A stretch of 64,000 nucleotides of DNA from Marinobacterium_A aestuariivivens. GTDB taxonomy: Bacteria > Pseudomonadota > Gammaproteobacteria > Pseudomonadales > Balneatricaceae. Within the stretch, counting starts at the first letter, position 1. Each line of letters opens with the position of its first letter. The DNA is taken from positions 124,001-188,000 of the forward strand of contig NZ_JBHSWE010000002.1 of NCBI RefSeq assembly GCF_042661465.1. Reading direction: 5' to 3'. The position numbers and the translations under genes are program-made. Shown here in pieces: positions 48,915 through 59,134 of the stretch. The notes below the pieces were generated by a model. The model saw only the letters and a list, made by a program, of their open reading frames with translations. It was not told the origin of the DNA and did not search any database.

Positions 48915-50120
48915 ATGAATATCCTGGTCATCGATGATGACGCCTTCGTGCTTAAATTGCTTAAGCATCAACTGGCTCAGCTCGGTTTCCAGGACATTGC
49001 TGTCTTCCAAGCCGCCGAAGCAGCACTTGGTGCGATGACCAATGATACCAAATCGGTCGATCTGGTATTTTGCGATATACAGATGCCCGAAATGGACGGT
49101 GTCGAGCTGATCAGACATTTGGACAGCGTGGAATACCGGGGTGGGCTGGTACTGATAAGCGGCGAGGACGAGCGCATTCTGAGCACCGTTCAGAGCCTTG
49201 CTCAGGCTCACGGGTTGAAGATCTTGACGGCGCTGCGAAAGCCCACCACCCTCGAGCAGTTGCAGCGGATTCTGGAACAGCACAATTCGTTATCAGCGCT
49301 GCCGCTGTATTCGGCCCGCAAAATCTACAGCGTCGAGGAGGTACGCCGGGGAATCAGAGGCGGGGAGTTGATAAACCATTATCAGCCGAAGGTTAGGTTA
49401 CCTTCCGGTGAGGTCACTGGTGTGGAGGTTCTGGTGCGATGGCAACATCCAGAGGACGGCCTGGTTTTACCTGACCAGTTCATTGACACTGCAGAGGAGC
49501 ATGGCCTCATTGATGAGTTGACGCGCATCGTACTGGTCAAAGCCTTGCAGGATTGTTGGCATTGGCAGCAGGCGAATCTGTCTCTGAGTATTGCGGTCAA
49601 CATATCGATAAGCAATTTGAACTCGGTGGATTACCCGGATTTTATCGTGCAGTCGGCGAAGGAAGCTGGCGTGGATTTGTCCAACGTGGTGCTGGAGGTG
49701 ACTGAGAGCCAGTTGATGCATAATCCGCTGACGGTGCTGGATATCCTGACACGTCTACGTCTGAAGAATATAACGCTGTCGATCGATGACTTTGGCACGG
49801 GACATTCATCTCTGACCCAGTTAAGGGATATACCTTTCAACGAATTGAAGGTTGATGCGGGGTTCGTCCACGACGCCTGTCACCAACCCGCACGGCGGGC
49901 CATCTTGGAGGCGAGTTTTGATATGGCAAGGCGACTGGGCATGAAAACAGCAGCCGAAGGCGTCGAGAATCTGGACGACTGGCGATTCCTGACCATGCAG
50001 GTCAAGTGCGACATTGCTCAGGGGTATTTTATTGCCAAACCGATGCCAGCAGGCGAGTTGTTCGATTGGATGCAGGAGTGGGAGGCTCGTCGACCGAGCC
50101 TTATGGGTTTTAAGCCATGA
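48915..50120 (+). CDS. Response regulator with EAL c-di-GMP phosphodiesterase domain
   Basis: A 401-residue protein. The receiver (residues 1-125, Asp54 in FCDIQMPEMDG) is followed by an EAL domain (about 145-395). Catalytic positions are all present: EVL in GVEVLVRW, Asn in AVNIS, Glu in LEVTES, IDDFGTGHSSL, Lys in ELKVD, Glu in AEGVEN and Gln in AQGYF. ATG 48915 fits GAGGA six bases upstream; ATG 48909 is too close to it. It is the likely output of the upstream phosphorelay, breaking down c-di-GMP on phosphorylation. Confidence 0.94.
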   Translation: MNILVIDDDAFVLKLLKHQLAQLGFQDIAVFQAAEAALGAMTNDTKSVDLVFCDIQMPEMDGVELIRHLDSVEYRGGLVLISGEDERILSTVQSLAQAHGLKILTALRKPTTLEQLQRILEQHNSLSALPLYSARKIYSVEEVRRGIRGGELINHYQPKVRLPSGEVTGVEVLVRWQHPEDGLVLPDQFIDTAEEHGLIDELTRIVLVKALQDCWHWQQANLSLSIAVNISISNLNSVDYPDFIVQSAKEAGVDLSNVVLEVTESQLMHNPLTVLDILTRLRLKNITLSIDDFGTGHSSLTQLRDIPFNELKVDAGFVHDACHQPARRAILEASFDMARRLGMKTAAEGVENLDDWRFLTMQVKCDIAQGYFIAKPMPAGELFDWMQEWEARRPSLMGFKP

Positions 50121-50161
50121 TCGATTACAAAGAAATCCTGGTCGCAGCTATTGATCGCTAA
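50117..50161 (+). pseudogene. Truncated start of a REC-REC gene
   Basis: Fourteen codons, MIDYKEILVAAIDR, begin with an ATGA overlap on the previous stop. They align with the start of the REC-REC gene at 57880 (MTDKNILIAAED). The gene therefore seems to be the third member of this module, cut off after its first codons, and a resolvase remnant follows 146 bases later. Confidence 0.5.
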
Positions 50162-50306
50162 AAGGTGCTGATAAACAGTGCCTTTACCGGTCGCCTTCAG
50201 TCTTCGTCAGCCACAACCAGCCGCGCTGCGCACTTCGCCGGGCGGCAACTCGACATTTCGATGGTAGAGGCGCAGTGACCGCTCGCAGTGTGGGTTTGAA
50301 GGGCCG

Positions 50307-50635
50307 ATCGGTGATGGTGCCATCGACATCTTCACCGCGGCGGGCAAGTGGGCATTCGGGATCTGCGCGACACTGGCCCAGCTTGAGCGCGAGCTATTTT
50401 CCGAACGGACAGTATCTGGACGAGCCTCGGTGCAAGCTCGCGGCCGGAAAGGAGGACGGCCATTCAAGATGACCGCTGCTAAGCTGCGGCTGGCCATGGC
50501 CGCCATGGACCCGCCGCAAATCAAGGTGTCGGGTCTCTGTGAGGAGCTGGGCATCACCCGCCAGGCACTTTACCGACATGTCTCACCAAAGATGAGTTGT
50601 GTCCAGACGGCATGAAGCTGCTGATACGAAACTAA
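50307..50635 (+). pseudogene. Tn3-type serine resolvase, C-terminal fragment
   Basis: An open stretch without start reads IDIFTAAGKWAFGICATLAQ, LERELFSERT, then RGRKGGRPFKMTAAKLRLAMAAM and the helix-turn-helix VSGLCEELGITRQALYRHVS. One base is missing near 50591; the other frame ends DELCPDGMKLLIRN at 50635. The catalytic serine domain is gone. It is the scar of a transposon between the two signalling modules. Confidence 0.75.
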
Positions 50636-50689
50636 CTCATCTAATAGTTAGTGCGCCGACGAGAGCGAACAGAGCCGATCGTAAGGGGG

Positions 50690-51577
50690 TTACCTCAGTC
50701 CACTGCTCCGTAAGAATTCCTCTGCCACCTGTTCAATTACGCCGCGATCAACATCGATTCTGGCGTTGAGGGCCGATAGGGTGTCGTTATCCAGTCGTGC
50801 CGACAGAACATTGAGTTGTGCGGCCAGTAGTGGATTGGCTTCGAGGACCTCTTCGCGGACGACCGGCGTAACGACATAGGCAGGGAAGAAGGCCTTATCG
50901 TCTTCGAGCAGTACCAAGTCAAACGCCGGGATACGACCATCTGTAGCGAATACCAGAGCGATGTCGACAATACCTTCATTCAGCGCGACATGGGTGAGGT
51001 CGGTATCCAGTCGCATGATGTCGGACCGCTCCATTTTTAAGCCATAGGCTGTCTGCAACGCCTTGAAGCCGTCGTCGCGGACGTACCACTCGGCATTAGT
51101 CGCCAGTGTCAGTTCACGGCCGTCATTCAGTGCCTGGGCCAGTTCACTCAGCGTCGTGATGCCGTTCGCTTCAGCGTCAGCACGTTGCATCGCCAGCGCG
51201 TAAGTATTATTGGCCCCGGACGGCTGAAGCCAAACCAGCCCCTTTTGGGCATCAAGTGTCTTGACCTTCTGATAGACAGCCTCCGGCGAGCCTATCCCTT
51301 CCTCGAGCTTGTTGTAGATCAGCAGTGAGGTGCCCGTGTATTCCCAGTACAGGTCGACCTGGCCTGTTTCCTGGGCCCGCCGCACTGTCGTGCTACTCAT
51401 GCCAGTCCGGCGCTCGACCTGGTAGCCTAGGTGATCCAGATACTGTGCCGTCATCTCGGCCAGCAGTTGCTGCTCGGTGAAGTTCTTGCCACCGATGACA
51501 ATAGATCGGGCCTCGGCACCTGTCGCAACTATAGCTGCCAGTAACGGTGCTCCGAGATGCTTGATCAATGTGCGCAT
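50690..51577 (-). CDS. Osmoprotectant (glycine betaine/choline) ABC binding protein, OpuC/OsmF type
   Basis: A 295-residue protein with a signal peptide (MRTLIKHLGAPLLAAIVATGAEA) and the QAT/OpuC fold start IVIGGKNFTEQQLLAEM. The ligand region DLYWEYTGTSLL and late VVTPVVREEVLEANP are family-typical. No permease or ATPase gene lies beside it, so it is an orphan binding protein, possibly working with a transporter elsewhere or acting as a periplasmic sensor partner for the divergent kinase at 51735. That sensor role is speculation. Confidence 0.85.
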   Translation of the reverse strand: MRTLIKHLGAPLLAAIVATGAEARSIVIGGKNFTEQQLLAEMTAQYLDHLGYQVERRTGMSSTTVRRAQETGQVDLYWEYTGTSLLIYNKLEEGIGSPEAVYQKVKTLDAQKGLVWLQPSGANNTYALAMQRADAEANGITTLSELAQALNDGRELTLATNAEWYVRDDGFKALQTAYGLKMERSDIMRLDTDLTHVALNEGIVDIALVFATDGRIPAFDLVLLEDDKAFFPAYVVTPVVREEVLEANPLLAAQLNVLSARLDNDTLSALNARIDVDRGVIEQVAEEFLRSSGLR

Positions 51578-51734
51578 GGGGGTGTACCTCAGTGGCAGTT
51601 ATCGGTGTGCGGGCAGTACCGAAGCACTATTTGATGAAGTCATCGTTCCATTGCTGCCCATTTGCCGTATCTTGAGACGTGTTAAGTTTACACCTTCGAT
51701 GGTGTCGTTTTGATCCAATTATCGATGGTCCCAT

Positions 51735-54700
51735 ATGTCACAACTGCGATGCGTTAAATTGGGAGAGTCTTTTCCACGTGCTGCGGCAGCGATAGCCACG
51801 ATTTTTGCTCTCGTGTCGTTGTCGGGACACTTGTCCGGCTTCGATGCGTTAAAGGTCGGCTCCCAACCTGTGCGAATGGATACGGCTGTAGGGCTGTTAC
51901 TGTCCGGCAGTGCGTTGTGGATCCATGGGGCGGGGATGGTGGCACTCTACTCGCGACTGGGCTGGCTGATGCCACTGGCAGTATGCCTGTTAGGTCTGTT
52001 GACGTTGACAGATTATCTGTTTGACTGGACGGGGTGGTTGTCAGAACGACCTGTCGTTGAAATCGAATGGCTGGCTGCTGCGGTATCGGAACCCATGTCC
52101 CCGTATAGCGCCGTGGCGTTGATATGCCTGGGGACGGCACTCACCGGATTGTCCTGCCCCAAGCTGCGTGGCCTGGTCAATCCGCTGGCGGCACTCGCCC
52201 TGATCCTCAGCCTGCTGTCAGTGCTCGATTATCTGGGCAGCCAGCCCACAGCCCTCAGCGTGGGTGGCTTGGCGCCTATGGCACTAGCGACAGCGTTCAG
52301 TTTTCTACTGTTGGCATCGGCCACCTTACTGGTCAGCCTGAACAGCTCGGGAACCCCCAAAAGCGGTCAGCGACGCATAGAAGTGAAGGTGTTGGCCGGC
52401 TTTATCGGCATCTTTTTGCTGTTGGCGGGGGGCGGAAAATATACCTACTTCTTTGGCGAATCGTTCGCCCGTGTGGCCCAGAACATTGCCTGGATGCAGC
52501 AGTTCCGGGTTGAGCTGCAAGCGTTCGATGCGATCTTGAGCGAAATCGAGACCATAGAACGGAACCGGGAGGTCCAACCGGATACGGAAAGTCCTGGCGC
52601 CAGGCTACGCCTTCGGCAGGAACTAACAGTTCAAATACAGTCACTTCGTCGATTGGTGACGGACGATGCTCGACTTGTCGAGTTGGTTTCGGAACTGGAG
52701 CCGCTGTTGCCCTGGCGGACCATGTCACTATCGCCAATGTCCGGGATAACCGGGGACGGTGCCTATCCGAAAACTAGTGCCTCATCCAAGAGTACGAATC
52801 AGACCGACATGGTCCGTGAGTTGCGTAAGAAGACCGGCTATTTGGATGATGTGGCGCGACTACGGCTGGTCCAGTACGAGGCGGGGGCCGCGTCTTTTCA
52901 GAAGCTATCGCTCATCCTGCTGATTGTGACACTGGTGGGCGCCGCGATCTTTTCCATCATGCTGTTTCGCGGTATTCGCATGGTCATGATGGAGCGGGCG
53001 GACGCCGAACAATCCCTGGCGAACAGCGAGCAGTATGTTCGCGCCATCATTGAAAGCTCGCCCGATGCTCTAACGGTTTTGAGCCTCGAGGGTCTGGTCG
53101 AAGAATCTTTCGCGAACGGGCGTACTGGTAGAAGATTTTTCGAACATAACGCCACGGAGCGGTCGAGCTGGTTGGACAAGTACTGGCAGGGAGAGCACCG
53201 AACAGCCGCGGAAAGCGCCCTGGATGAGGCGCGCGTTGGCTCAACCGGGCAGTTTGAGGGGCTCTTTGTAGCTCCCGATGGTGCTCGGTCATGGTGGGAA
53301 GTGATTGTCAGGCCCATTCTAGACACCGAGGGAAAGCCGGCGCGTCTGTTGTGCGTATCGCGCGATGTCACCGAACGCCATCACGACCAGGAACAGATAC
53401 GCCAACTCAATGCCAATCTGGCGGTGCGTATCGAGGAGCGCACCGAGGAGCTGCAGCGCCAAGTGGCGCTGAATCGACTGGTGCTTGACAATCTCGCGGA
53501 AGGCGTCGTCGCCTGCGGACCAGGCGGGCAATTGACATTGTTGAACAAGACCGCGCGCAGTTGGCACGACATCAAAATGTTCCCGCCGGAGCGGGATCCC
53601 CGCGTAGACCTGTATGATGCCGATGGGGTCACGCCATTGGCACTGGACCAAACACCGTTGATGCGCGCACTGGCCGGTGAGCAACTGCAAAATGTTGAAA
53701 TCAACATAGTGGCCGAAGGGAAGCCAAGGCGCATCGTGTTGGTCAGTGGTGGGCCACTGTTCGACACTTTGGGTCATGCCCAGGGGGCGGTTATTACCCT
53801 GCATGACATGACCGAAGTTCACCGCATCGCGCGACGCTTTTCCGACTTATTTGAGTTTGCGCCTGACGCCATTTTCATCACCAACGCATCCGGTAGGATC
53901 GTTGAACTCAACCGGCAGGCGGAGCTGCTGTTCGGATGGAGGCGAAACGAGCTGTGCGGCCAGACTGTCGAAGCCTTGATACCGGAGGCTTCCAGGAGGA
54001 CGCATCAGTCAGTACGCGAACAGTATGTTAGCAAGCCCTATCCGCGACTGATGGGGGGCGATAACGGGGACAGCCTGCTGGGGTTGCGCAAAGACGGAAC
54101 CACCTTCCCGATCGATATCAGCCTCAGTCCCATGCAGTCTTATGATGATACCCTGATACTGGCCTTCGTACGGGACGCTTCACAGCGATTGCACTCGGAA
54201 CGGGTGATGCATGAATCCACCGCCATGCTTAACGCGATCGATGATGCGGCCTTTATTTTCGACCCGGATAGCCTTCGGTTCAGTTATGTCAATGAAGGCG
54301 CGCAGCGCATGCTGGGCTACCGACAAGACGAATGGGCTCGGATGACGCCGATTGATATCTTGCCGGGCGCCGATGAGACGGCTTTTCGCAGCAAACTCGC
54401 GCCATTGCGCGACGAGCAGGTGAGTCATCTGCGATTCACGACACAATACCGTCGCAGGGATGGACATGCCTTGGTTGTCGAGGTCAATGTCCAGTATCTG
54501 CAGATGAAGTCCGGAAGCACCCGTTTTATTACCCTTGCCCGAGACGTGACAGAACGGGAGCACGCAGTACAGCAATTGAAGCAGGCGTCCGAAAAGCTGA
54601 CCGAAGCCAATTTAGCGATTGAACGGGAACGTGAGCGACTGGCCGATCGAGTTGCCGAGCGTACTGCCGAATTGCAAGAGGCCAATCAGGCATTGGCCTT

Positions 54701-56660
54701 GGCCAAGACTGAAGCCGAGCAGGCGAACCGTGCTAAGTCGGCGTTTCTCGCGACTATGAGTCATGAGATACGTACGCCGATGAACGGTGTGATCGGTATG
54801 GTGGAAGTCTTATCCCGCAGTGAACTGAAAGGACAGCAACGGGATGCCGTCAGTACTATACGGGAATCGGCGTTTTCGTTATTACGGATCATCGACGATA
54901 TCCTGGACTTCTCGAAAATCGAGGCTGGGCAGCTGCATATCGAGCAACTGCATGTGTCGATCGCTGAACTCTTCGAAGGTGTCATCAGCTCATTCGCTGC
55001 CGATGCCGCGAGCAAGCATGTCGATCTGGCTCTGTATGTCGATCCCGCCATGCCGCCAGTGCTGAGGACGGATCCGATCCGATTGCGCCAAATACTCGTG
55101 AACCTGATCGGTAATGCCATCAAGTTCAGCAGCGGACGGGAGCATATTCGGGGACGTGTGCGGGTAAGCACCGAGGTTTGTGCCGGAGCCGATACGATGC
55201 TGCACTTCCGGGTCCAGGACAACGGAATCGGCATGACTCCGGAAACGATCAACAATCTGTTCAAATACTTCAGTCAGGGCGAGGTCTCAACGACCCGGCG
55301 GTTTGGTGGTTCAGGACTGGGGCTGGCGATCTGTAAGCGACTGCTGGACATGATGAAGGGAAGGATCCATGTCGAGAGTACGCCGGGATCCGGCGCATGT
55401 TTCACCGTGATGTTGCCGGTCGAGGCGCAACCATCCCTTGATACGGACCGGCAGGATGACATCGATGAGTTGTTGGGTACCAGCATTTTGTTGGTCGTTG
55501 ACGATGGGCTGGACGGCGACATTGTTCGCGCTTATCTCGAGCAGGCGGGAGCACGACTGACGATCACGCGGGATAGGCGACAAGCGATCCGACTGTTACA
55601 GGAAGGGGTCGAACCAGCCGCGGTTGTGCATTGTACCGGCCATGAGTGTGTTAATGCTGATCAGATCCAACAGCTATTCACGTCCTATCCGGACTTATCC
55701 CAACTGCTCATTACTCGTCACCCATATCGGCCTGAACAGGATGAGCGGCGGGCGATCGTCTATCTGGGTGCCGTACCATTGGTCCGCCGCTCATTCATCC
55801 GGTCCCTGGCCGTGTTGCTGGGGAAAGCGTCACCAGAAGCCCAGAACATCGATGAAGAAGAGAACTGGCCGAGTGTTCAGGAGCCAGCGTCTATTATGGA
55901 AGCGCGAACGCGAGGGCAATTGATTCTGATCGCCGAGGACGACAGCATCAATCAGAAAGTCATTCTGAAACAACTGGAACTGCTGGGTTACACCGGCGAA
56001 CTCGCCCATAACGGACGAGAAGCGCTGACGATGTGGCGAAACGGCCAGTATGGTTTGGTATTGACCGATTTGCACATGCCTGAAATGGACGGCTATCAGT
56101 TGGCCGAAGCGATTCGCAGGGAAGAGGATGAGACGGAGCATGTACCCATACTGGCGCTGACCGCCAATGCGCTGCGCGGCGAGGAGGTGCGCGCCCATAG
56201 AGCCGGAATGGATGCCTATCTGACCAAGCCGATTCAACTCACGGCACTCAATGCTGCATTACGGCAATGGCTCCCGACAGTCGATGATGTTAGAGTTCTG
56301 TCTCTAAATAGAGACGCCTGGGCGAAGGCCGTAGACCTTTCGTTGTTGACTGATCTAGTCGGGGACGACCCTGCAATGATGCGGGAGCTTCTGGCGGATT
56401 ATCGGTTGTCGGCGCAGCAACTGTCCGTCACACTTAAAGAGGCATTGGAGCAGCAGGATATGGCCCAGGTTGCGGCGACTGCGCATAAGCTGAAGTCATC
56501 GTCTCGATCGGTAGGGGCGGTGACGCTGGGTGACATTTGTGCCGAACTGGAGAACGCCTGCAGGTCGCATGATCAACAGGCAATGAAAGACTGCGCGGCC
56601 GAATTCGCCACCGCGATGGCAGCCGTCGATGCCTACATCGGTGACTGGCAAACAGGATAG
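51735..56660 (+). CDS. Large membrane hybrid histidine kinase with CHASE3, PAS domains, HK, REC and HPt
   Basis: A 1641-residue protein. About eight membrane segments occupy residues 10-205, followed by a CHASE3-like region (about 215-390) with a closing membrane segment. Four PAS domains span roughly 430-945 (ESSPDALTVLSLEG, DNLAEGVVACGPGGQ, EFAPDAIFITNASG, DDAAFIFDPDSLRFSYV). HisKA has His1010 (MSHEIRTPMNG), then HATPase, a degenerate receiver, a complete receiver with Asp1445 (LTDLHMPEMDG) and HPt with His1584 (AHKLKSSSRSVG). The second half is strongly similar to the kinase at 45786. No good ribosome site precedes ATG 51735, so the start is less sure. Confidence 0.92.
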   Translation: MSQLRCVKLGESFPRAAAAIATIFALVSLSGHLSGFDALKVGSQPVRMDTAVGLLLSGSALWIHGAGMVALYSRLGWLMPLAVCLLGLLTLTDYLFDWTGWLSERPVVEIEWLAAAVSEPMSPYSAVALICLGTALTGLSCPKLRGLVNPLAALALILSLLSVLDYLGSQPTALSVGGLAPMALATAFSFLLLASATLLVSLNSSGTPKSGQRRIEVKVLAGFIGIFLLLAGGGKYTYFFGESFARVAQNIAWMQQFRVELQAFDAILSEIETIERNREVQPDTESPGARLRLRQELTVQIQSLRRLVTDDARLVELVSELEPLLPWRTMSLSPMSGITGDGAYPKTSASSKSTNQTDMVRELRKKTGYLDDVARLRLVQYEAGAASFQKLSLILLIVTLVGAAIFSIMLFRGIRMVMMERADAEQSLANSEQYVRAIIESSPDALTVLSLEGLVEESFANGRTGRRFFEHNATERSSWLDKYWQGEHRTAAESALDEARVGSTGQFEGLFVAPDGARSWWEVIVRPILDTEGKPARLLCVSRDVTERHHDQEQIRQLNANLAVRIEERTEELQRQVALNRLVLDNLAEGVVACGPGGQLTLLNKTARSWHDIKMFPPERDPRVDLYDADGVTPLALDQTPLMRALAGEQLQNVEINIVAEGKPRRIVLVSGGPLFDTLGHAQGAVITLHDMTEVHRIARRFSDLFEFAPDAIFITNASGRIVELNRQAELLFGWRRNELCGQTVEALIPEASRRTHQSVREQYVSKPYPRLMGGDNGDSLLGLRKDGTTFPIDISLSPMQSYDDTLILAFVRDASQRLHSERVMHESTAMLNAIDDAAFIFDPDSLRFSYVNEGAQRMLGYRQDEWARMTPIDILPGADETAFRSKLAPLRDEQVSHLRFTTQYRRRDGHALVVEVNVQYLQMKSGSTRFITLARDVTEREHAVQQLKQASEKLTEANLAIERERERLADRVAERTAELQEANQALALAKTEAEQANRAKSAFLATMSHEIRTPMNGVIGMVEVLSRSELKGQQRDAVSTIRESAFSLLRIIDDILDFSKIEAGQLHIEQLHVSIAELFEGVISSFAADAASKHVDLALYVDPAMPPVLRTDPIRLRQILVNLIGNAIKFSSGREHIRGRVRVSTEVCAGADTMLHFRVQDNGIGMTPETINNLFKYFSQGEVSTTRRFGGSGLGLAICKRLLDMMKGRIHVESTPGSGACFTVMLPVEAQPSLDTDRQDDIDELLGTSILLVVDDGLDGDIVRAYLEQAGARLTITRDRRQAIRLLQEGVEPAAVVHCTGHECVNADQIQQLFTSYPDLSQLLITRHPYRPEQDERRAIVYLGAVPLVRRSFIRSLAVLLGKASPEAQNIDEEENWPSVQEPASIMEARTRGQLILIAEDDSINQKVILKQLELLGYTGELAHNGREALTMWRNGQYGLVLTDLHMPEMDGYQLAEAIRREEDETEHVPILALTANALRGEEVRAHRAGMDAYLTKPIQLTALNAALRQWLPTVDDVRVLSLNRDAWAKAVDLSLLTDLVGDDPAMMRELLADYRLSAQQLSVTLKEALEQQDMAQVAATAHKLKSSSRSVGAVTLGDICAELENACRSHDQQAMKDCAAEFATAMAAVDAYIGDWQTG

Positions 56661-56678
56661 TAATTACAGGGAGAGACC

Positions 56679-57875
56679 GTGAACATTCTGGTTATCGACG
56701 ATGATGCCTTTGTACTCAAGCTCCTCAAGCTGCAGTTGGCAAATCTGGGTCAGCCGGATGTCGTGACCTGCGAGAGCGCCGGTGAGGCACTCGAGGCATT
56801 GGCTTCTGTGGACCGAAAGGTAGAGATCGTCTTTTGCGACATTCAGATGCCCGGAATGGACGGGGTGGAACTCGTGAGGCACTTGGCAAAAACGCACTTT
56901 AGCGGTGGCCTGGTCCTCATGAGCGGAGAAGACGAGCGCATTTTGTCTACGGTACAGCACTTGGCGGAGGCCCATAAACTCAAGGTGCTTGGCGCACTGC
57001 ACAAGCCCGTTACGCCGGCACAGTTGCGCGATATTCTGCAGCGCCAGGCATCGCCCGCTTTGAAACCTCGGGGGCAGGACAGGAAGGTCTATTCCGCCGA
57101 AGAGGTGGCGATCGCGATCGAGAATGGTGAGCTGATCAATTATTACCAACCCAAGGTGTCGATGCGCAGTAGCGATGTGGTTGGGGTCGAGGCATTGGTA
57201 CGTTGGCAACATCCGCGTGATGGGCTGGTGTTTCCCGACCAGTTCATTGCCACGGCCGAGCAGTATGGATTGATCGACGACCTGACCCGACGGGTCCTTC
57301 TCAATGCGTTGCGACAGTGCCGAGGCTGGCACGCCAACAAGCTACGGCTAAGCGTCGCGGTCAATATCTCGATGAGCAATCTGGTGTCGCTGGATTTTCC
57401 GGATTTTATTGTGGAGGCGGCAAAGCGTCTTGAATTCGATCTATCACTGCTGATCTTGGAAGTGACTGAGTCACAGTTGATGCGAAATCCGTTGACGGCG
57501 CTGGATATTCTGACCCGGCTCCGACTCAAGAACATCACGCTGTCGATCGACGACTTTGGCACCGGCCATTCGTCTTTGACTCAGTTGCGGGATATCCCCT
57601 TCAACGAACTGAAAGTGGACTCTGGTTTTGTGCACAATGCCAGTGATAACGCGTCGCGTCGGGCGATCCTGGAAGCCAGTCTTGATCTGGCGCGTCGACT
57701 GGGGATGAAGTCGGTGGCCGAAGGCGTGGAAAATCTTGCCGACTGGCATTTCCTCTCCAGCCTGGCCTGTTGTGATGTGGCGCAAGGCTACTTTATTGCC
57801 AAGCCCATGCCCGCCTCGGCACTACCGTCCTGGATACAGGAGTGGCAGGTCCGCCGCACAGGATTGACGGAGTGA
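56679..57875 (+). CDS. Response regulator with EAL domain (second copy)
   Basis: A 398-residue paralogue of the protein at 48915. The receiver has Asp54 (FCDIQMPGMDG), and the EAL domain has a standard EAL motif (GVEALVRW) plus AVNIS, LEVTES, SIDDFGTG, ELKVD, AEGVEN and AQGYF. The start is GTG 56679, supported by CAGGGAGAG. It lies 18 bases after the kinase gene. It should receive phosphate from that kinase's HPt and degrade c-di-GMP. Confidence 0.94.
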   Translation: MNILVIDDDAFVLKLLKLQLANLGQPDVVTCESAGEALEALASVDRKVEIVFCDIQMPGMDGVELVRHLAKTHFSGGLVLMSGEDERILSTVQHLAEAHKLKVLGALHKPVTPAQLRDILQRQASPALKPRGQDRKVYSAEEVAIAIENGELINYYQPKVSMRSSDVVGVEALVRWQHPRDGLVFPDQFIATAEQYGLIDDLTRRVLLNALRQCRGWHANKLRLSVAVNISMSNLVSLDFPDFIVEAAKRLEFDLSLLILEVTESQLMRNPLTALDILTRLRLKNITLSIDDFGTGHSSLTQLRDIPFNELKVDSGFVHNASDNASRRAILEASLDLARRLGMKSVAEGVENLADWHFLSSLACCDVAQGYFIAKPMPASALPSWIQEWQVRRTGLTE

Positions 57876-57879
57876 AGGG

Positions 57880-59075
57880 ATGATGACCGATAAAAACATC
57901 CTGATTGCCGCCGAGGATGTGGATGATGCTGATGTCATTTTCGATATGCTGCGTCGGGAGTTCGATAATCTGGCGATCTCCACAGACCCCGACAAGGCAA
58001 TCGAGGATTTCGAGGCGCATTGCCCCGCCGTTCTGGTACTGGCCTTTACCAGCCTGGCAAAGGCGCAGGCCTATTACCTCGGTCTTTATCGTTTAAGCAC
58101 CCAGGTCCACACCATGGCGCATCGGACCGTCATCCTGTGCAGCAAAGGGGAATTAGAGCAAGTGTTTGCGCTGTGCAAGAAGGGCTATTACGCCAGTTAT
58201 GTCCTGTTCTGGCCCCTGGGCTACGACTCGACGCGGCTGGCCATGGAAGTTCATCATGCTTTGGAGCAGATGAGCACCGGTGAAGAAGGTGGACCGACTC
58301 CAGCTGAATTTGCCGCCCAAGCCAGACGTATTGCCGGGCTGGAAGCCATGCTTGAGAAAAACATGGCCCAAGGCAATGAGCATATCGACCTTGCCAGCCG
58401 GTCATTTGACCAGGCCGGCGAAAATATCACCGTCGCCCTGAACGGCTTTGCCCAGCGCCTGACCATGGACCGTAGTGCCGGTGAGACGGAGACCTGGGAC
58501 CGCACCACGTACGAGGCCGTGATCGACCGTCTGGCGAAGGATCTCGAGCAACTGAAGCAGGAAAAAATTGATCAGAGCCTCGACTCGGCCAAGGCGTCCA
58601 TCCAGCCCATGCGCCAATGGGCTGAACAATTCAAACAGGAGCTGGAACCCCAGCTCGAGTCCGTCAGGGCAATACAGAAACTGTCTGAAGCCGTGCGGCC
58701 GCTGGTATTGGTGGTCGATGACGACGAGTTTCAGCAGAAGTTGCTGGGCCAGATACTGGTCGAGGCTGGTGTGGAACTGATGTTCGCGGCCTCCAGCAAC
58801 GAGGCGCTCGCGCTGTTACATCGTCGCCGTCCGGACTTGGTGCTCATGGATGTCGGGTTGCCGGATCTGAATGGCATCGAGACGACCCGCCGGATGAAAT
58901 CCGTCGATCGCTTCGCGTCGATTCCTGTCGTGATGATCACTGGACACCACGGTCAGAAGGAGGTGGTGATCCAGAGCCGCAGGCCGGCGCCGCCGATTTT
59001 GTCATCAAGCCTGTCGACAAGGCCGTGCTGCTAAGAAAAGTCGGCGCTTTCCTGAAAGCAGACGAAACTGGCTAA
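57880..59075 (+). CDS. Double receiver (REC-like plus REC) protein, frameshifted
   Basis: The corrected length is 398 residues. The N-terminal half resembles a receiver that has lost its phosphorylated Asp (NILIAAEDVDDADVIFDML, AVLVLAFTSL). A helical middle (about 145-265) rich in Gln and Glu leads to a complete receiver (LVLVVDDDEFQQ, LVLMDVGLPDLNG, VVMITGHHG). A C is missing near 58980; the other frame ends AGAADFVIKPVDKAV and stops at 59075, restoring the KP motif. It may act as a phosphate sink or adaptor in the module. It starts five bases after the EAL gene. Confidence 0.85.
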
Positions 59076-59134
59076 GCCAATAGCCATCCGGACCATGCCG
59101 TTATTCGTGCGTTTGCTTCAGCTCACCAGGGACG

